64,000 nt of DNA from Heyndrickxia sp050281185 (lineage in GTDB: Bacteria; Bacillota; Bacilli; Bacillales; Bacillaceae_C). The position numbers and the translations under genes are program-made. The first letter of the stretch is position 1. Each line of letters begins with the position of its first letter. Under the pieces are notes generated by a model that was not told the DNA's origin, made no database searches, and saw only the letters and a program-made list of their open reading frames with translations. Location of the stretch: contig NZ_JBNNWS010000005.1 of NCBI RefSeq assembly GCF_050281185.1, positions 62,001 through 126,000 of the forward strand, given 5' to 3'. Below are positions 9,289 through 17,091 of this stretch, piece by piece.

Positions 9289-9591
9289 TTATTCACTTAG
9301 CTTACTGCCAAAAACATGTTTTTCTAAATTTGAAAGTCTTTTTAAGATATCAAAATTGGTTGTACCTGTTGTTGGCTGCGAAGGTTGTCTGCGAAATGAA
9401 TCATCCGCTTGTTTCTTTAAACGCATATTTTCCTGTTGTAAATCTTCAATCACTTGATGAAAGGTTTCATAATCTTTTATGATAAAATCCAAAAACTTGT
9501 CAACTTCTTCCTGTTTATACCCTCGAACTGCAGTTTTAAATTCTTTTTCTAAAATATCTTTTGCAGTTAATTTCACTTTATCAGATAACAT
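9289..9591 (-). CDS. gpsB: cell-cycle adaptor protein GpsB
   Basis: 100-residue DivIVA-like coiled-coil protein that binds penicillin-binding protein 1 and shuttles it between side wall and septum. The sequence starts MLSDKVKLTAKDILEKEF, continues with the membrane-binding/PBP-binding N-terminal domain and the coiled coil (VDKFLDFIIKDYETFHQ), and ends with the conserved FDILKRLSNLEKHVFGSK trimerisation helix. ATG is chosen over one four codons upstream because AAGGTGGTG lies 8-10 nt before it and the protein then matches the family's N-terminus. Its partner PBP1 (ponA) is encoded elsewhere in this window. Confidence 0.96.
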   Translation of the reverse strand: MLSDKVKLTAKDILEKEFKTAVRGYKQEEVDKFLDFIIKDYETFHQVIEDLQQENMRLKKQADDSFRRQPSQPTTGTTNFDILKRLSNLEKHVFGSKLSE

Positions 9592-9661
9592 TTTACACAC
9601 CACCTTAAATTATCGCAGAATGCCCATTATCATTCTTTCAAATATTAGTATATTTGTCAAT

Positions 9662-10216
9662 TTAATATGTCGACCATTGCTCTTCTTCTATTATCATTTG
9701 TAAATCATAAAAATCAATGGTTCGAATATCATATTTATTTTGTTCTTGATATCTTTTTGCTTCCTCAAATATGTATTTTGGCGATCCTTCCTTTTGTACA
9801 TCATAGACTATGAGCATTCCCTGACTTTTATGAAGAAATATTTTATTTTTGTTTCTAAACTGTTGTGGGCTTGAGTAAGGTTGTTTCGAAATGGATTCCA
9901 CGAAATCAGCTTGCTCAAGTATCATTTCGTAATATTCTTTATTTCCCTCTTTCCAACCTTCCTCCTGCTGTAAAAACGGGGTTAAAATGGCAAGCTTTAA
10001 ACTTGTATACTCTTGCCGAAGCTCATAGACAACATCAGCGGCCCATAACTCCACCCCAAGTTGGCCAGAGATGAGCACCCACTCCAATCCATTTTCCAAT
10101 AAACTAACTAGTTCTTTTCTAATTGCCTTTTTTATAAAGCCAACAGCAGGGTGTTCATTTGAAAATACTCCTAGTTCAAATGGTTTATATCCCGTTATGG
10201 ATAATACCTTTATCAA
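9662..10216 (-). CDS. ypsA: YpsA-family protein (DUF1273)
   Basis: About 184 residues with the family's N-terminus (IKVLSITGYKPFELGVF) and the central LISGQLGVELWAADV segment. The family adopts a SLOG-like Rossmann fold predicted to bind nucleotide-type ligands, and B. subtilis YpsA affects cell division when overproduced; its reaction is unknown. Two adjacent TTG codons can serve as start; the second lies 8 nt after AAGGAG and gives the family-like start, so I use it. It sits next to gpsB, as in other Bacilli, which fits a division-related role. Confidence 0.9.
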   Translation of the reverse strand: MIKVLSITGYKPFELGVFSNEHPAVGFIKKAIRKELVSLLENGLEWVLISGQLGVELWAADVVYELRQEYTSLKLAILTPFLQQEEGWKEGNKEYYEMILEQADFVESISKQPYSSPQQFRNKNKIFLHKSQGMLIVYDVQKEGSPKYIFEEAKRYQEQNKYDIRTIDFYDLQMIIEEEQWSTY

Positions 10217-10249
10217 CAAGCTCGCTCCTTATTATGTTTTCAAGTTATA

Positions 10250-10278
10250 AAACAAGGATGGAAATTCCATCCTTGTTT
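10250..10278 (-). terminator. terminator of cotD
   Basis: A 14-bp near-perfect stem (AAACAAGGATGGAA) lies between cotD and ypsA and is followed by a short TAT-rich run on the minus strand. Confidence 0.75.
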
Positions 10279-10289
10279 AAGTCCAAGCA

Positions 10290-10583
10290 TTAACGTGGAT
10301 AGCCGAAAGGCGCCATTCCTGGATATGGACCAACCCCAGGTCCTGGTCCGTAAGGCGGTACAGGACCTACAGCTGGACCTAAATTAACATTACTAACCTC
10401 ATTAACGAACGATTCAGTATGAGGATAATAATTTTGATGTGCAATAACCTCGTGATTCACATTTGTAGTATGCGAAGGATAAATATGTGGTTGAATAAAA
10501 GTCTCTTGAGTATGTTTCACGCAACATTTAGTAGGATGAACCACTGCAGGTAAAACTTTAGGACCGCAACCGCAAGGAAACAT
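10290..10583 (-). CDS. cotD: spore coat protein CotD
   Basis: 97-residue inner-coat protein made late in the mother cell. It begins FPCGCGPKVLPAVVHPTKCC, the Cys-rich CotD signature, has a His/Asn-rich centre (HTTNVNHEVIAHQNYYPHT) and ends in a Gly-Pro-Tyr-rich tail (GPGPGVGPYPGM). ATG follows GAAAGGAG. A possible sigma-K promoter lies 40-70 nt upstream. It has its own terminator and is probably transcribed alone. Confidence 0.94.
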   Translation of the reverse strand: MFPCGCGPKVLPAVVHPTKCCVKHTQETFIQPHIYPSHTTNVNHEVIAHQNYYPHTESFVNEVSNVNLGPAVGPVPPYGPGPGVGPYPGMAPFGYPR

Positions 10584-10623
10584 GTTATAACTCCTTTCAA
10601 TTATTTGTTTTTTTGTACATTAA

Positions 10624-10653
10624 CAAACTATGTTAAAAGGCTATAACATGTAC
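10624..10653 (-). promoter_or_regulatory. possible sigma-K promoter of cotD
   Basis: Minus strand: AC, 17 nt, then CATAGTTTG. This resembles the sigma-K pattern AC-16/17-CATAnnnTA with one mismatch at the last base. Position relative to the start codon and the known sigma-K control of cotD support it; the motif is weak by itself. Confidence 0.4.
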
Positions 10654-10706
10654 TAATATAAATACCTATTTTTAAATAATAAGCTGAGAAAAAATAGACA
10701 TATTAA

Positions 10707-10802
10707 TTAAAAGAAGTTATAAAAGCTTTCTCTTAAACTAGTAAAAAGCAATGCGGTTAGACCAATCACCACAAAAAACAAAATAAATAAAGCACGATAC
10801 AT
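10707..10802 (-). CDS. putative 31-residue membrane microprotein
   Basis: ATG-started frame encoding MYRALFILFFVVIGLTALLF followed by TSLRESFYNFF and TAA. One hydrophobic helix fills residues 5-20, with a basic N-terminal side and polar C-terminal end, as in single-span small membrane proteins. The ribosome site is weak (GGGGCTGAAG). It lies alone in a 470-base gap between cotD and mrfB. I do not recognise it; it may be a chance frame in AT-rich DNA, but the composition is typical of real small membrane proteins. Confidence 0.42.
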   Translation of the reverse strand: MYRALFILFFVVIGLTALLFTSLRESFYNFF

Positions 10803-11055
10803 TTCTTCAGCCCCATATCAATTAAATTGCTTATACTTAATGAGAAGAAATAGGTCATTTTATATCCATCTAACCATTTCTCCTACAAAAACTGCCTTTG
10901 TCATTTATATTTTACAGATATGAATTATTCGACACAATCATAAAAATTTAACATGTTTATAAATTTTTTATGACATTCTTGTAAGTTTTTGGCGGTTGAT
11001 GTAAAACTTTTTGAAACCTTCGTCGAAATCTGCGCTTACCCAGGAAATAGATGAA
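10803..11055. other. AT-rich intergenic stretch
   Basis: No gene or convincing promoter seen. A GGAAATA/TATTTCC pair (about 11043-11062) overlaps the end of mrfB, but no T-run follows, so I do not call it a terminator. Confidence 0.35.
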
Positions 11056-12303
11056 TTATTTCCTCTTCAGCCTTTCCAATCTTTTCACTGCCTCTTGCAA
11101 AAATTTGTCTTTTGATCGGGGAATATTTTGTTGATCAATACCATGTATTGTCAATGCTTTTTTAGTATATTCTTTTGCTAGCTCATAGTCTTTAAATTGG
11201 TGTTCTAGTATCTTTGCAATTTCAATACATGCTTGCTTTTTAAATCTATTATTCCCTCCTTTAACAACATCTAACCACAATGATTTAGCTTCAGAAAATT
11301 TCTTTTGTTTTTTAAGATGGAATGCTAATTCATGTTTCGCTTCTATATCATTTTCATTCGCCGCCACTTCAAAAGTTTCAAATGCGGCCCTTTTTTCCCC
11401 TATATAATGAAACCATTTCCCTAATTGTACTTTTTCATGGCTCGTTTGATTCGGATCCTTTTGTAAAATTTGAAACGATAAATGGGTATAAAGGGTAATT
11501 AATGAAAGGATATCATTTTCGTTATGTTTTAAAACGTTGATCATCCCTTCTGGATTTTTACGTTCAACATAATCAAAATAAATCATCGGGGCTAAAAATC
11601 CAGGTACATCGTCCTTCCGTTCAAAATGCAGGATTTCCTTTTCAATATTCACCAATTTTACAGAGGGTAACTGTTCTTTCCACAGTCTTCTTGATGCATG
11701 ATATAAATCGAAATGACCGAATGAAGGCAGCTTAGGAACATGTTCACGAATAAGTGTATGCCTAGTTTTCACTTGTGGCCAATCAAATGCTTTGCCATTA
11801 TAGGTAACAAGTGTTGTGTAATCAATACTTTCAAGAAAACTATAATAAAGCGGGATTTCAAGTCCTGGTTCAGGCAAGATATGCTGTCTTAGTACAATCT
11901 CATTATTTTTTACACATGCATATCCTAGCAAAAATATTGTATTTCCTGCTCCCCCGCCTAATCCTGTCGTTTCAGTATCAAAAAAGAATAAATCCTCCGG
12001 ATGATAATTATAAGAGGAAAGTGGATGTTGAACAGGTTCTTTGTTCCACATTTCAATAGCCGTTAAAAAATCTTGGAACTGATACCTTCCATGCAGATGT
12101 TCCATTGGATAATGGACTTCACGGATTAAACAATATTCATTCTCTAGATAGTATGTTGTTGTATTAGCTTTCTTCCACACATCTAAAAATGGTACCTCTT
12201 CGTTACTCTTCTTTAATTTTGGTAATTGATTACTAAAATCTGAAGACACTTCTTTATGACCTAGATGATTTTTAAAACGCTGTAACTTGTTTTTCATTGA
12301 CAC
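11056..12303 (-). CDS. mrfB: DEDDh-family 3'-5' exonuclease MrfB (YprB)
   Basis: 415 residues. An RNase H-like exonuclease domain (about 100-275) shows the DEDDh residues: D109 and E111 (FFDTETTGL), D174 (YNGKAFDWPQ), H260 and D264 (HNENDILSL). The C-terminal part (about 285-395) is helical and TPR-like. Known role of the B. subtilis homologue: works with the helicase MrfA in a UvrABC-independent pathway that repairs mitomycin C damage. It starts 16 nt after mrfA, so the two form an operon. A GTG start with GAGGTG 7 nt upstream gives the family N-terminus (MSMKNKL). Confidence 0.92.
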   Translation of the reverse strand: MSMKNKLQRFKNHLGHKEVSSDFSNQLPKLKKSNEEVPFLDVWKKANTTTYYLENEYCLIREVHYPMEHLHGRYQFQDFLTAIEMWNKEPVQHPLSSYNYHPEDLFFFDTETTGLGGGAGNTIFLLGYACVKNNEIVLRQHILPEPGLEIPLYYSFLESIDYTTLVTYNGKAFDWPQVKTRHTLIREHVPKLPSFGHFDLYHASRRLWKEQLPSVKLVNIEKEILHFERKDDVPGFLAPMIYFDYVERKNPEGMINVLKHNENDILSLITLYTHLSFQILQKDPNQTSHEKVQLGKWFHYIGEKRAAFETFEVAANENDIEAKHELAFHLKKQKKFSEAKSLWLDVVKGGNNRFKKQACIEIAKILEHQFKDYELAKEYTKKALTIHGIDQQNIPRSKDKFLQEAVKRLERLKRK

Positions 12304-12319
12304 TCTGTTTCACCTCTAT

Positions 12320-14587
12320 TTAGGCTCCATCAACTGAAAAATATGATAATAAATTTAAAGCTAGATGTTTGCTTTTGGACGAGGTTCCCTCTAATCCTAT
12401 ACACGACGGACATCCGTTATCACATGGACAATGACTCACCATATCTTCTGTTTTTTTCATTATATCTAAAATGTTTTCATACACCTTTTCACTTAATCCA
12501 ATTCCACCTGGATACCGGTCATATAAAAATATCGTAGGCTTCTCATTATGAATGGCTTTAATTTGTGGGACTACATGAATATCATGTGGATCACACATAA
12601 CAAACAAAGGGACGATTGCATTTAATGCATGAGCCACACCTTTAAGACCTTCTTCTAATTGACCTTCAGATAAGGTGCTTTCAAATGAAAACCAAGCAGC
12701 GTTTGTGTGCAATTCTTGTTCTGGTAAATGAATAGGACCTGAACCAATATTTTCATGGGTATTAAACTTTATTTTTTTAAAAATTGTAGCCATCGCTTGG
12801 ACGGTAACATCTCCATAATAAACATGCGCATTCGTGATGAGTTTATGTTTGTCTTCCTCCAACACTTTTAATTGAACAGCTAAATTAGCATCCGTATAAT
12901 AATCCACATCAACCTCACGAACAAAAGCCTTTTTCTCTTCCCAATCTAATTTTTCAACTTGATATTGAATTCCCTGATGGAGATATATTGCCTCATCATG
13001 TAAAAGTGTCATCGCACTAAATTGGTCCATTTCACCAATGACTTTTACGTTTGCGGTTTCAGTAATATCGATGATGATCACATTTTCTTGAGAGGCTGAT
13101 CGAAGACTGATGTTATGAGCAGGGAATGAGTCATTCATCCAATACCATTTTTCTCCTCTATAATGCAAAACTCTTTCATCTACTAAAAATTCAAGAATAT
13201 CATCAATTTCTATTTCTCCAAAACCTTCCCCTTTCTTAAAGGGCAATTCGTATGCAGCACATTTTACATGGTCTACTAAAATGACTAGATTATCAGGGTT
13301 AATTCTAGCTGTTTCAGGAGATTGATTAAAAAAATACTCAGGATGATCGATAATATATTGATCTAAAGGTGAAGAGCTTGCTACCAAAATAACTAACGAC
13401 TCCCCATGACGACGACCAGCTCTGCCTGCTTGCTGCCAGGCACTAGCAATGGTTCCGGGGTAACCAGTCATAATACACACTTGAAGACTGCCAATATCTA
13501 CACCAAGCTCTAATGCATTCGTACTTACGACACCTAAGATTTCTCCATTTCTTAAACCTTTTTCAATCTCTCTTCTTTGCGCAGGCAAATAGCCGCCCCG
13601 GTAGCCTTGTATAGATTTTGGGCCTATTTGGTGTACAATTGCTTCTTGAAGATAAGTCAAAATGATTTCAACCCTAACCCTGCTTCTTGCAAATACAATG
13701 GTTTGAATTTTTTGTTTTAATAATTCCCTTGCAAAATGACTTACTTCTAATGTAGCACTTCTTCGAATATTTAAAGGCTTATTAACGATTGGCGGATTAT
13801 AAAATAAAAAATGTTTTTTACCACTTGGAGCACCATTATTATCAATCAAATTAATTGGTTCCCCTGTTAATTTTTCTGCTAGTTCCTTTGGATTTGCAAT
13901 CGTAGCAGAGGTACAAATAAAAACTGGATCGCTTCCATAGTATTTACATATCCGTTTCAATCTCCGAATAACATTTGCTACATGACTTCCAAATACTCCG
14001 CGGTAAATATGTAATTCATCGATAATAATAAATTTAAGATTCTCGAAAAATGCTACCCATTTTGTATGATGTGGCAAAATAGCTGAATGGAGCATATCTG
14101 GATTGGTAATAACAATATGCCCTGCCGTTCTCACCTTCTGACGAATATTTGAAGGTGTATCTCCATCATAGGTATAACTTTTTATCTGTACTCCAGCTTC
14201 CTGGATAAATTCATTTATTTCACTTTTTTGATCTTGGGCTAAAGCCTTAGTTGGAAACATATATAATGCTCTGGAATTAGGTTCATTCATAATAGTTTGT
14301 AAAACAGGTAAATTATAACAAAGGGTTTTTCCCGATGCCGTCGGGGTTACAGCGACAAAGCTTTTCCCTTGCATCGCCTGATCAAAAGCGGAACGTTGGT
14401 GTGTGTATAAATTAGAAATCCCTCTATTTTCAAGTGAAATTTTTATTTGTGGATGGATGCTTTCAGGAAGCGGAACGATTTTCTCCTTCTTCTCTTCCAA
14501 TGTATTCCAATGGACAATATGTCTGCTAATGTCAGCGTCTTCTTTTAACATTTTAATCACTTCGTGTAAATCTTTTTTACGCTTCAT
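12320..14587 (-). CDS. mrfA: DExH-box DNA repair helicase MrfA (YprA)
   Basis: 755 residues. Walker A is TPTASGKT (81-88), motif II is D190-E-L-H193, followed by a RecA2 domain (GYPGTIASAWQQAGRAGR) and a C-terminal domain with four cysteines (C720, C722, C726, C729; CPCDNGCPSC) that bind zinc in this family. Known role: 3'-5' helicase of the mitomycin repair pathway, acting with MrfB, the next gene. ATG follows GAGGTG. The upstream region shared with hsp20 carries a near-consensus LexA box, which would make the operon damage-inducible here; that is inference. Confidence 0.93.
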   Translation of the reverse strand: MKRKKDLHEVIKMLKEDADISRHIVHWNTLEEKKEKIVPLPESIHPQIKISLENRGISNLYTHQRSAFDQAMQGKSFVAVTPTASGKTLCYNLPVLQTIMNEPNSRALYMFPTKALAQDQKSEINEFIQEAGVQIKSYTYDGDTPSNIRQKVRTAGHIVITNPDMLHSAILPHHTKWVAFFENLKFIIIDELHIYRGVFGSHVANVIRRLKRICKYYGSDPVFICTSATIANPKELAEKLTGEPINLIDNNGAPSGKKHFLFYNPPIVNKPLNIRRSATLEVSHFARELLKQKIQTIVFARSRVRVEIILTYLQEAIVHQIGPKSIQGYRGGYLPAQRREIEKGLRNGEILGVVSTNALELGVDIGSLQVCIMTGYPGTIASAWQQAGRAGRRHGESLVILVASSSPLDQYIIDHPEYFFNQSPETARINPDNLVILVDHVKCAAYELPFKKGEGFGEIEIDDILEFLVDERVLHYRGEKWYWMNDSFPAHNISLRSASQENVIIIDITETANVKVIGEMDQFSAMTLLHDEAIYLHQGIQYQVEKLDWEEKKAFVREVDVDYYTDANLAVQLKVLEEDKHKLITNAHVYYGDVTVQAMATIFKKIKFNTHENIGSGPIHLPEQELHTNAAWFSFESTLSEGQLEEGLKGVAHALNAIVPLFVMCDPHDIHVVPQIKAIHNEKPTIFLYDRYPGGIGLSEKVYENILDIMKKTEDMVSHCPCDNGCPSCIGLEGTSSKSKHLALNLLSYFSVDGA

Positions 14588-14614
14588 TTCTTCACCTCAT
14601 TACAAATATTTTAG

Positions 14615-14628
14615 CGAATAAACGTTCG
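14615..14628. promoter_or_regulatory. candidate LexA (SOS) operator upstream of mrfA
   Basis: CGAATAAACGTTCG differs at one base from the Bacillus LexA consensus CGAACRNRYGTTCG. It lies 28 nt before the mrfA start, just upstream of a TAAAAT that could be the -10, where repressor binding would block transcription. Confidence 0.55.
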
Positions 14629-14651
14629 TTTTCATAGGACTTTTTTCAATC

Positions 14652-14678
14652 ACCTTTAAACAAAAAATACATACAATG
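14652..14678 (+). promoter_or_regulatory. possible sigma-K promoter of the hsp20 gene
   Basis: AC, 16 nt, then CATACAATG: close to the sigma-K pattern with one mismatch, as at cotD. Spore-associated Hsp20 genes of Bacillus (cotM, cotP) are late mother-cell genes, which fits. Low certainty. Confidence 0.35.
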
Positions 14679-14716
14679 TAGAAAACTGTCTTGTGTTAGG
14701 GAGGAGAATAAATATC

Positions 14717-15187
14717 ATGTCTGAAAAATTACCGGAAGAACCAGGAAAAAGCTTTTTTCATGAACCTTTTCAAGATTTTTTCCGATCAATGAATGAAATT
14801 TTTCAAGAACGACCCGTAAAGGGATTCCTTCAAGGTATAGATGATTTTTTTGCTTCACCTTTTCCTATTAGTGGATTTCCGGTTCATTTAAGTGAATCTG
14901 ATAACCATTATATTATCACAGCAAAATTATCGGGCATAAAAAAAGACCAAATCGATATTGGTATCTTTGAAAAACACATTACTATTACTGTTGAGAATAA
15001 GGAGTCTGTATCAAAAGAAGATGAGACACAAAATTCAATATTTAAAAAGAATTCATTTCAGAGAACATCGAAAACAATTCCTCTCCCAACTCCAATTAAA
15101 GAAGAAAAAGTAAGAGCTAATTATGAAGATGGATTATTGACCATAAAGATACCTAAAGAAAAAGGGAAACGATTAAAAATTGAATAA
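14717..15187 (+). CDS. small heat-shock protein, Hsp20/alpha-crystallin family
   Basis: 156-residue chaperone that holds unfolding proteins. The alpha-crystallin domain spans about 60-150 (VHLSESDNHYIITAKLSGI...YEDGLLTIKIPKEK), with the conserved DGLLTI segment before the last strand. The N-terminal arm is Phe- and Pro-rich (FFHEPFQDFFRSMNEIF). ATG is chosen because GGGAGGAG lies 10 nt upstream; the frame is open a little further but without a better site. It is divergent from mrfA and ends in a strong terminator. Which of the Bacillus Hsp20 paralogues it matches cannot be told. Confidence 0.9.
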   Translation: MSEKLPEEPGKSFFHEPFQDFFRSMNEIFQERPVKGFLQGIDDFFASPFPISGFPVHLSESDNHYIITAKLSGIKKDQIDIGIFEKHITITVENKESVSKEDETQNSIFKKNSFQRTSKTIPLPTPIKEEKVRANYEDGLLTIKIPKEKGKRLKIE

Positions 15188-15201
15188 AAATGAAATTAAA
15201 T

Positions 15202-15232
15202 GGAGTCAGTGTAATAACTGATTCCTTTTTTT
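15202..15232 (+). terminator. terminator of hsp20
   Basis: A 9-bp stem (GGAGTCAGT with one G-T pair, loop GTAATA) is followed by seven T's. Confidence 0.88.
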
Positions 15233-15235
15233 AAT

Positions 15236-15464
15236 AGGCTCTTTTCGTATAAATTGTTGTTTTTAGACTATAAACTTAGTCCGTTGATTTCCGCTCCAGA
15301 CACTTGCTTTCCGCGGGGAGGGATGGGAGCCTCCTCGGCGTTACCGACTGCGGGGTCTCCCACTTCCCTCTTTTTCCCGCAGGAGTCAAGTGCCCTCCGC
15401 TAAAATCAACTCAGATTGTGAATAAAATATCATTAAAAAGCAACAAAATTTACGAAAACAACCT
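15236..15464. mobile_element. MITE-like element, copy A (long-palindrome core)
   Basis: 229 bp bounded by inverted termini: left AGGCTCTTTTCGTATAAATT, right (complement) AGGTTGTTTTCGTAAATTTT, both running on into TTGTTG. Flanks TTTAAT and TTTAAC look like a 6-bp target duplication with one change. The GC-rich core is a long imperfect palindrome (TTGATTTCCGCTCC near the left, pairing with GGAGGGCACTT.. near the right) and is about 95 percent identical to copy B. No transposase inside. It sits between hsp20 and yppG. Confidence 0.85.
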
Positions 15465-15471
15465 TTTAACA

Positions 15472-15490
15472 CAAAAAGGCTTGGAAGCCT
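15472..15490 (-). terminator. terminator overlapping the yppG stop codon
   Basis: A short stem (AGGCT, loop TCCA, AGCCT) is followed by TTTTTGTG on the minus strand. The TAG stop of yppG lies within the stem. Confidence 0.5.
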
Positions 15491-15998
15491 ATACTTTAAA
15501 GAGACCTCCCAGCCCTTTTACCATTGTAGACATTTGATTAACCGCATTCATCATTTGACCTGCCGTATTGACCATTTTATTAAAATCAATGGATCCATCT
15601 TGTGATTTAAAAGAGTTCATTAAAGAACTCATACCACCTTGTGGTTTAATACTATGATTACCCTGTGGATAAGGATTTGGATACTGATTATGGATACTTG
15701 GTTTTTTATTATTAATTGAGTATTCATCTATTGACTGAAGCGGATTTTGGAATATGTGTGTTTGCTGTGAAGCTTCATCAACATATCCTTGTTGATAAGG
15801 ATTGTATGGAATGGACCCCATTGGGAATTGGGGTGGAACTCCAAATGATTGATATTGCCCATATGGATTTTGAAAAGGTAAATGTGTCTGTTGAACCTCT
15901 TGCATATATGGCAAAAATGGTGCTTGAATTGGGTAATTAGGTGGCTGATAGTTACGAAACATCGAATAATCTCCAAAATAAGGATAAGGTTCCTTCAT
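15489..15998 (-). CDS. yppG: YppG-like protein, low-complexity Pro/Gln/Tyr-rich
   Basis: 169 residues. The N-terminal two thirds are rich in Pro, Tyr, Gln and Asn (YFGDYSMFRNYQPPNYPIQ), and the C-terminal part (about 120-169) is a conserved helical segment (SLMNSFKSQDGSIDFNKMVN...GLGGLFKV) typical of YppG family proteins. Such composition is common in spore coat proteins; the function is not established. ATG follows GGGAGG. Placed next to yppE, yppD and yppC as in B. subtilis. Confidence 0.85.
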   Translation of the reverse strand: MKEPYPYFGDYSMFRNYQPPNYPIQAPFLPYMQEVQQTHLPFQNPYGQYQSFGVPPQFPMGSIPYNPYQQGYVDEASQQTHIFQNPLQSIDEYSINNKKPSIHNQYPNPYPQGNHSIKPQGGMSSLMNSFKSQDGSIDFNKMVNTAGQMMNAVNQMSTMVKGLGGLFKV

Positions 15999-16097
15999 AT
16001 TCTTTCCTCCCGATTACAGATCATCACTACTATTACAGTATGAACAATAATAAAAATGGTGAGATGTCTATGTATAAATCACTAGAAGAAATTCTAA

Positions 16098-16454
16098 TCA
16101 GCTTATTTCTCCTAACATTCGATTTAGTACATAATCCACTGATTGTACATGGCTTTTAAATTTTTTTAAGCTTGAATCGGGAAAAAAGGCTCTCACTGAA
16201 ACCATTTGAAGATTTTCACATGTATTTTCTAATTGAACAGAATGAAGATGTTTCGGTTTAATTCTATTTACCCATTCAATCGCAAGCGGTAACCACTCCT
16301 CACACTCCCTTTTCACTTGGTCAGCAAATGGCTTTACCTCTAAATAAAAATCACCTTGTTTACCTGTCTCTCTTACTTTATTAAATGATTGAAGAGCAGA
16401 TTGATTTCGTTCAATTAACTTTTTTGTCAAAACTAGAAGCTCGTTATTAGACAT
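16098..16454 (-). CDS. yppE: YppE-family helical protein (DUF1798)
   Basis: 118-residue protein predicted to be all helical, matching the family in length and in its core (EVKPFADQVKRECEEWLPLAIEWVN). It has no membrane segment, signal or catalytic motif; the family has a known fold but no known function. ATG follows AGGAGG. It lies between yppG and yppD in the conserved order, separated from yppD by a terminator, so it probably has its own promoter. Confidence 0.85.
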   Translation of the reverse strand: MSNNELLVLTKKLIERNQSALQSFNKVRETGKQGDFYLEVKPFADQVKRECEEWLPLAIEWVNRIKPKHLHSVQLENTCENLQMVSVRAFFPDSSLKKFKSHVQSVDYVLNRMLGEIS

Positions 16455-16467
16455 TCATTTCCTCCTA

Positions 16468-16494
16468 AATAAAAAGCAGCTTTTAAAAGCCACT
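16468..16494 (-). terminator. terminator downstream of yppD
   Basis: An 8-bp stem (AGTGGCTT/AAGCTGCT, two G-T pairs, loop TTAA) is followed by TTTTTATTT on the minus strand. Confidence 0.65.
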
Positions 16495-16554
16495 ATACCA
16501 TTCGATAATTATCATTATACTTTTCGTTTTATTGGTGGTCAAAAATCCAGAACT

Positions 16555-16797
16555 CTACCCTAATTGTTGTAATTTAAAAGGAAGGTTATTTTGTGCAACG
16601 GAAGCAGATCGTTTTTTTAATCTTACTTTTTTCTCGAGCCTAGTGATTCGAGTTTCCAATAAAAGTTGCGATTGATATACACGTGTGATTATTTCCTCTT
16701 CTTCATTTTGCATAATATCCGTAAATTGTTTCTCCAAATGATCAAATAAATCCTCGAGCTCTTCCAGCTGCAATAATAGCTCATCTTTTTTTATCAT
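16555..16797 (-). CDS. yppD: small coiled-coil protein, YppD position
   Basis: 80 residues, mostly charged heptads (ELLLQLEELEDLFDHLEKQF... ETRITRLEKKVRLKKR), so a coiled coil with a basic C-terminal end. The ATG has AAAGGAG 9 nt upstream; longer frames start without a site. I assign yppD by place (between yppC and yppE) and size; residue-level homology was not tested. Function unknown. Confidence 0.7.
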   Translation of the reverse strand: MIKKDELLLQLEELEDLFDHLEKQFTDIMQNEEEEIITRVYQSQLLLETRITRLEKKVRLKKRSASVAQNNLPFKLQQLG

Positions 16798-16930
16798 TTT
16801 TACCACTCCTTTAGTTCTATAAAATATATATTCTTTCTCCCCGCTCATTCACCTCCATGCCTGACAAAACTAGAACTGTTTCGCCAAAGAAAGTGATAAA
16901 TATACATTCTTATATAACTTTTCGACAGAT

Positions 16931-16959
16931 GTATGAGGAGCCATGGGTAGTGCAAAATA
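16931..16959 (+). promoter_or_regulatory. sigma-G promoter of sspM
   Basis: GTATG, 17 nt, CAAAATA: fits the sigma-G pattern GHATR-17/18-CATnnTA with one mismatch. The start point would fall about 15 nt before the SD of sspM, a forespore gene. Confidence 0.55.
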
Positions 16960-16980
16960 AATAACGGAGGTGTAAGGAAA

Positions 16981-17085
16981 ATGAATAAAGATTTGGAGAA
17001 ACAGAAGAAAAAGGAAGAAAAAGCAAAATCAAAAGCTGCAGATAATAACCCAAAACTAACCGGACCCAATCGACCATCTACTTAA
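16981..17085 (+). CDS. sspM: small acid-soluble spore protein M
   Basis: 34 residues: a Lys/Glu-rich N-terminal half (MNKDLEKQKKKEEKAKSKAA) ending in LTGPNRPST, the C-terminal signature of SspM. Length equals B. subtilis SspM as I remember it. ATG follows GGAGGTG. A minor SASP of the dormant spore core, made in the forespore; the upstream sigma-G-like promoter agrees. It is the only plus-strand gene between yppD and yppC and has its own hairpin terminator. Confidence 0.92.
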   Translation: MNKDLEKQKKKEEKAKSKAADNNPKLTGPNRPST

Positions 17086-17091
17086 GAAAGA

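Noticed and set aside
9152..9482. Plus-strand open frames around 9.2-9.5 kb
   Set aside because: They overlap rnpB and gpsB antisense and have no ribosome site; RNase P RNA and GpsB explain the sequence.
11043..11062. Inverted repeat GGAAATA/TATTTCC at the end of mrfB as a terminator
   Set aside because: Short stem and no T-run on the minus strand.
15304..15537. Open frame MLSAGRDGSLLGV.. repeated at 15304 and 23185
   Set aside because: It lies inside the palindromic core of MITE-like copies A and B, has no ribosome site, and is conserved only because the element DNA is.
16039..16159. Plus-strand frame MNNNKNGEMSMYKSLEE.. between yppG and yppE
   Set aside because: Mostly antisense to the yppE 3' end, no clear ribosome site; composition fits chance.
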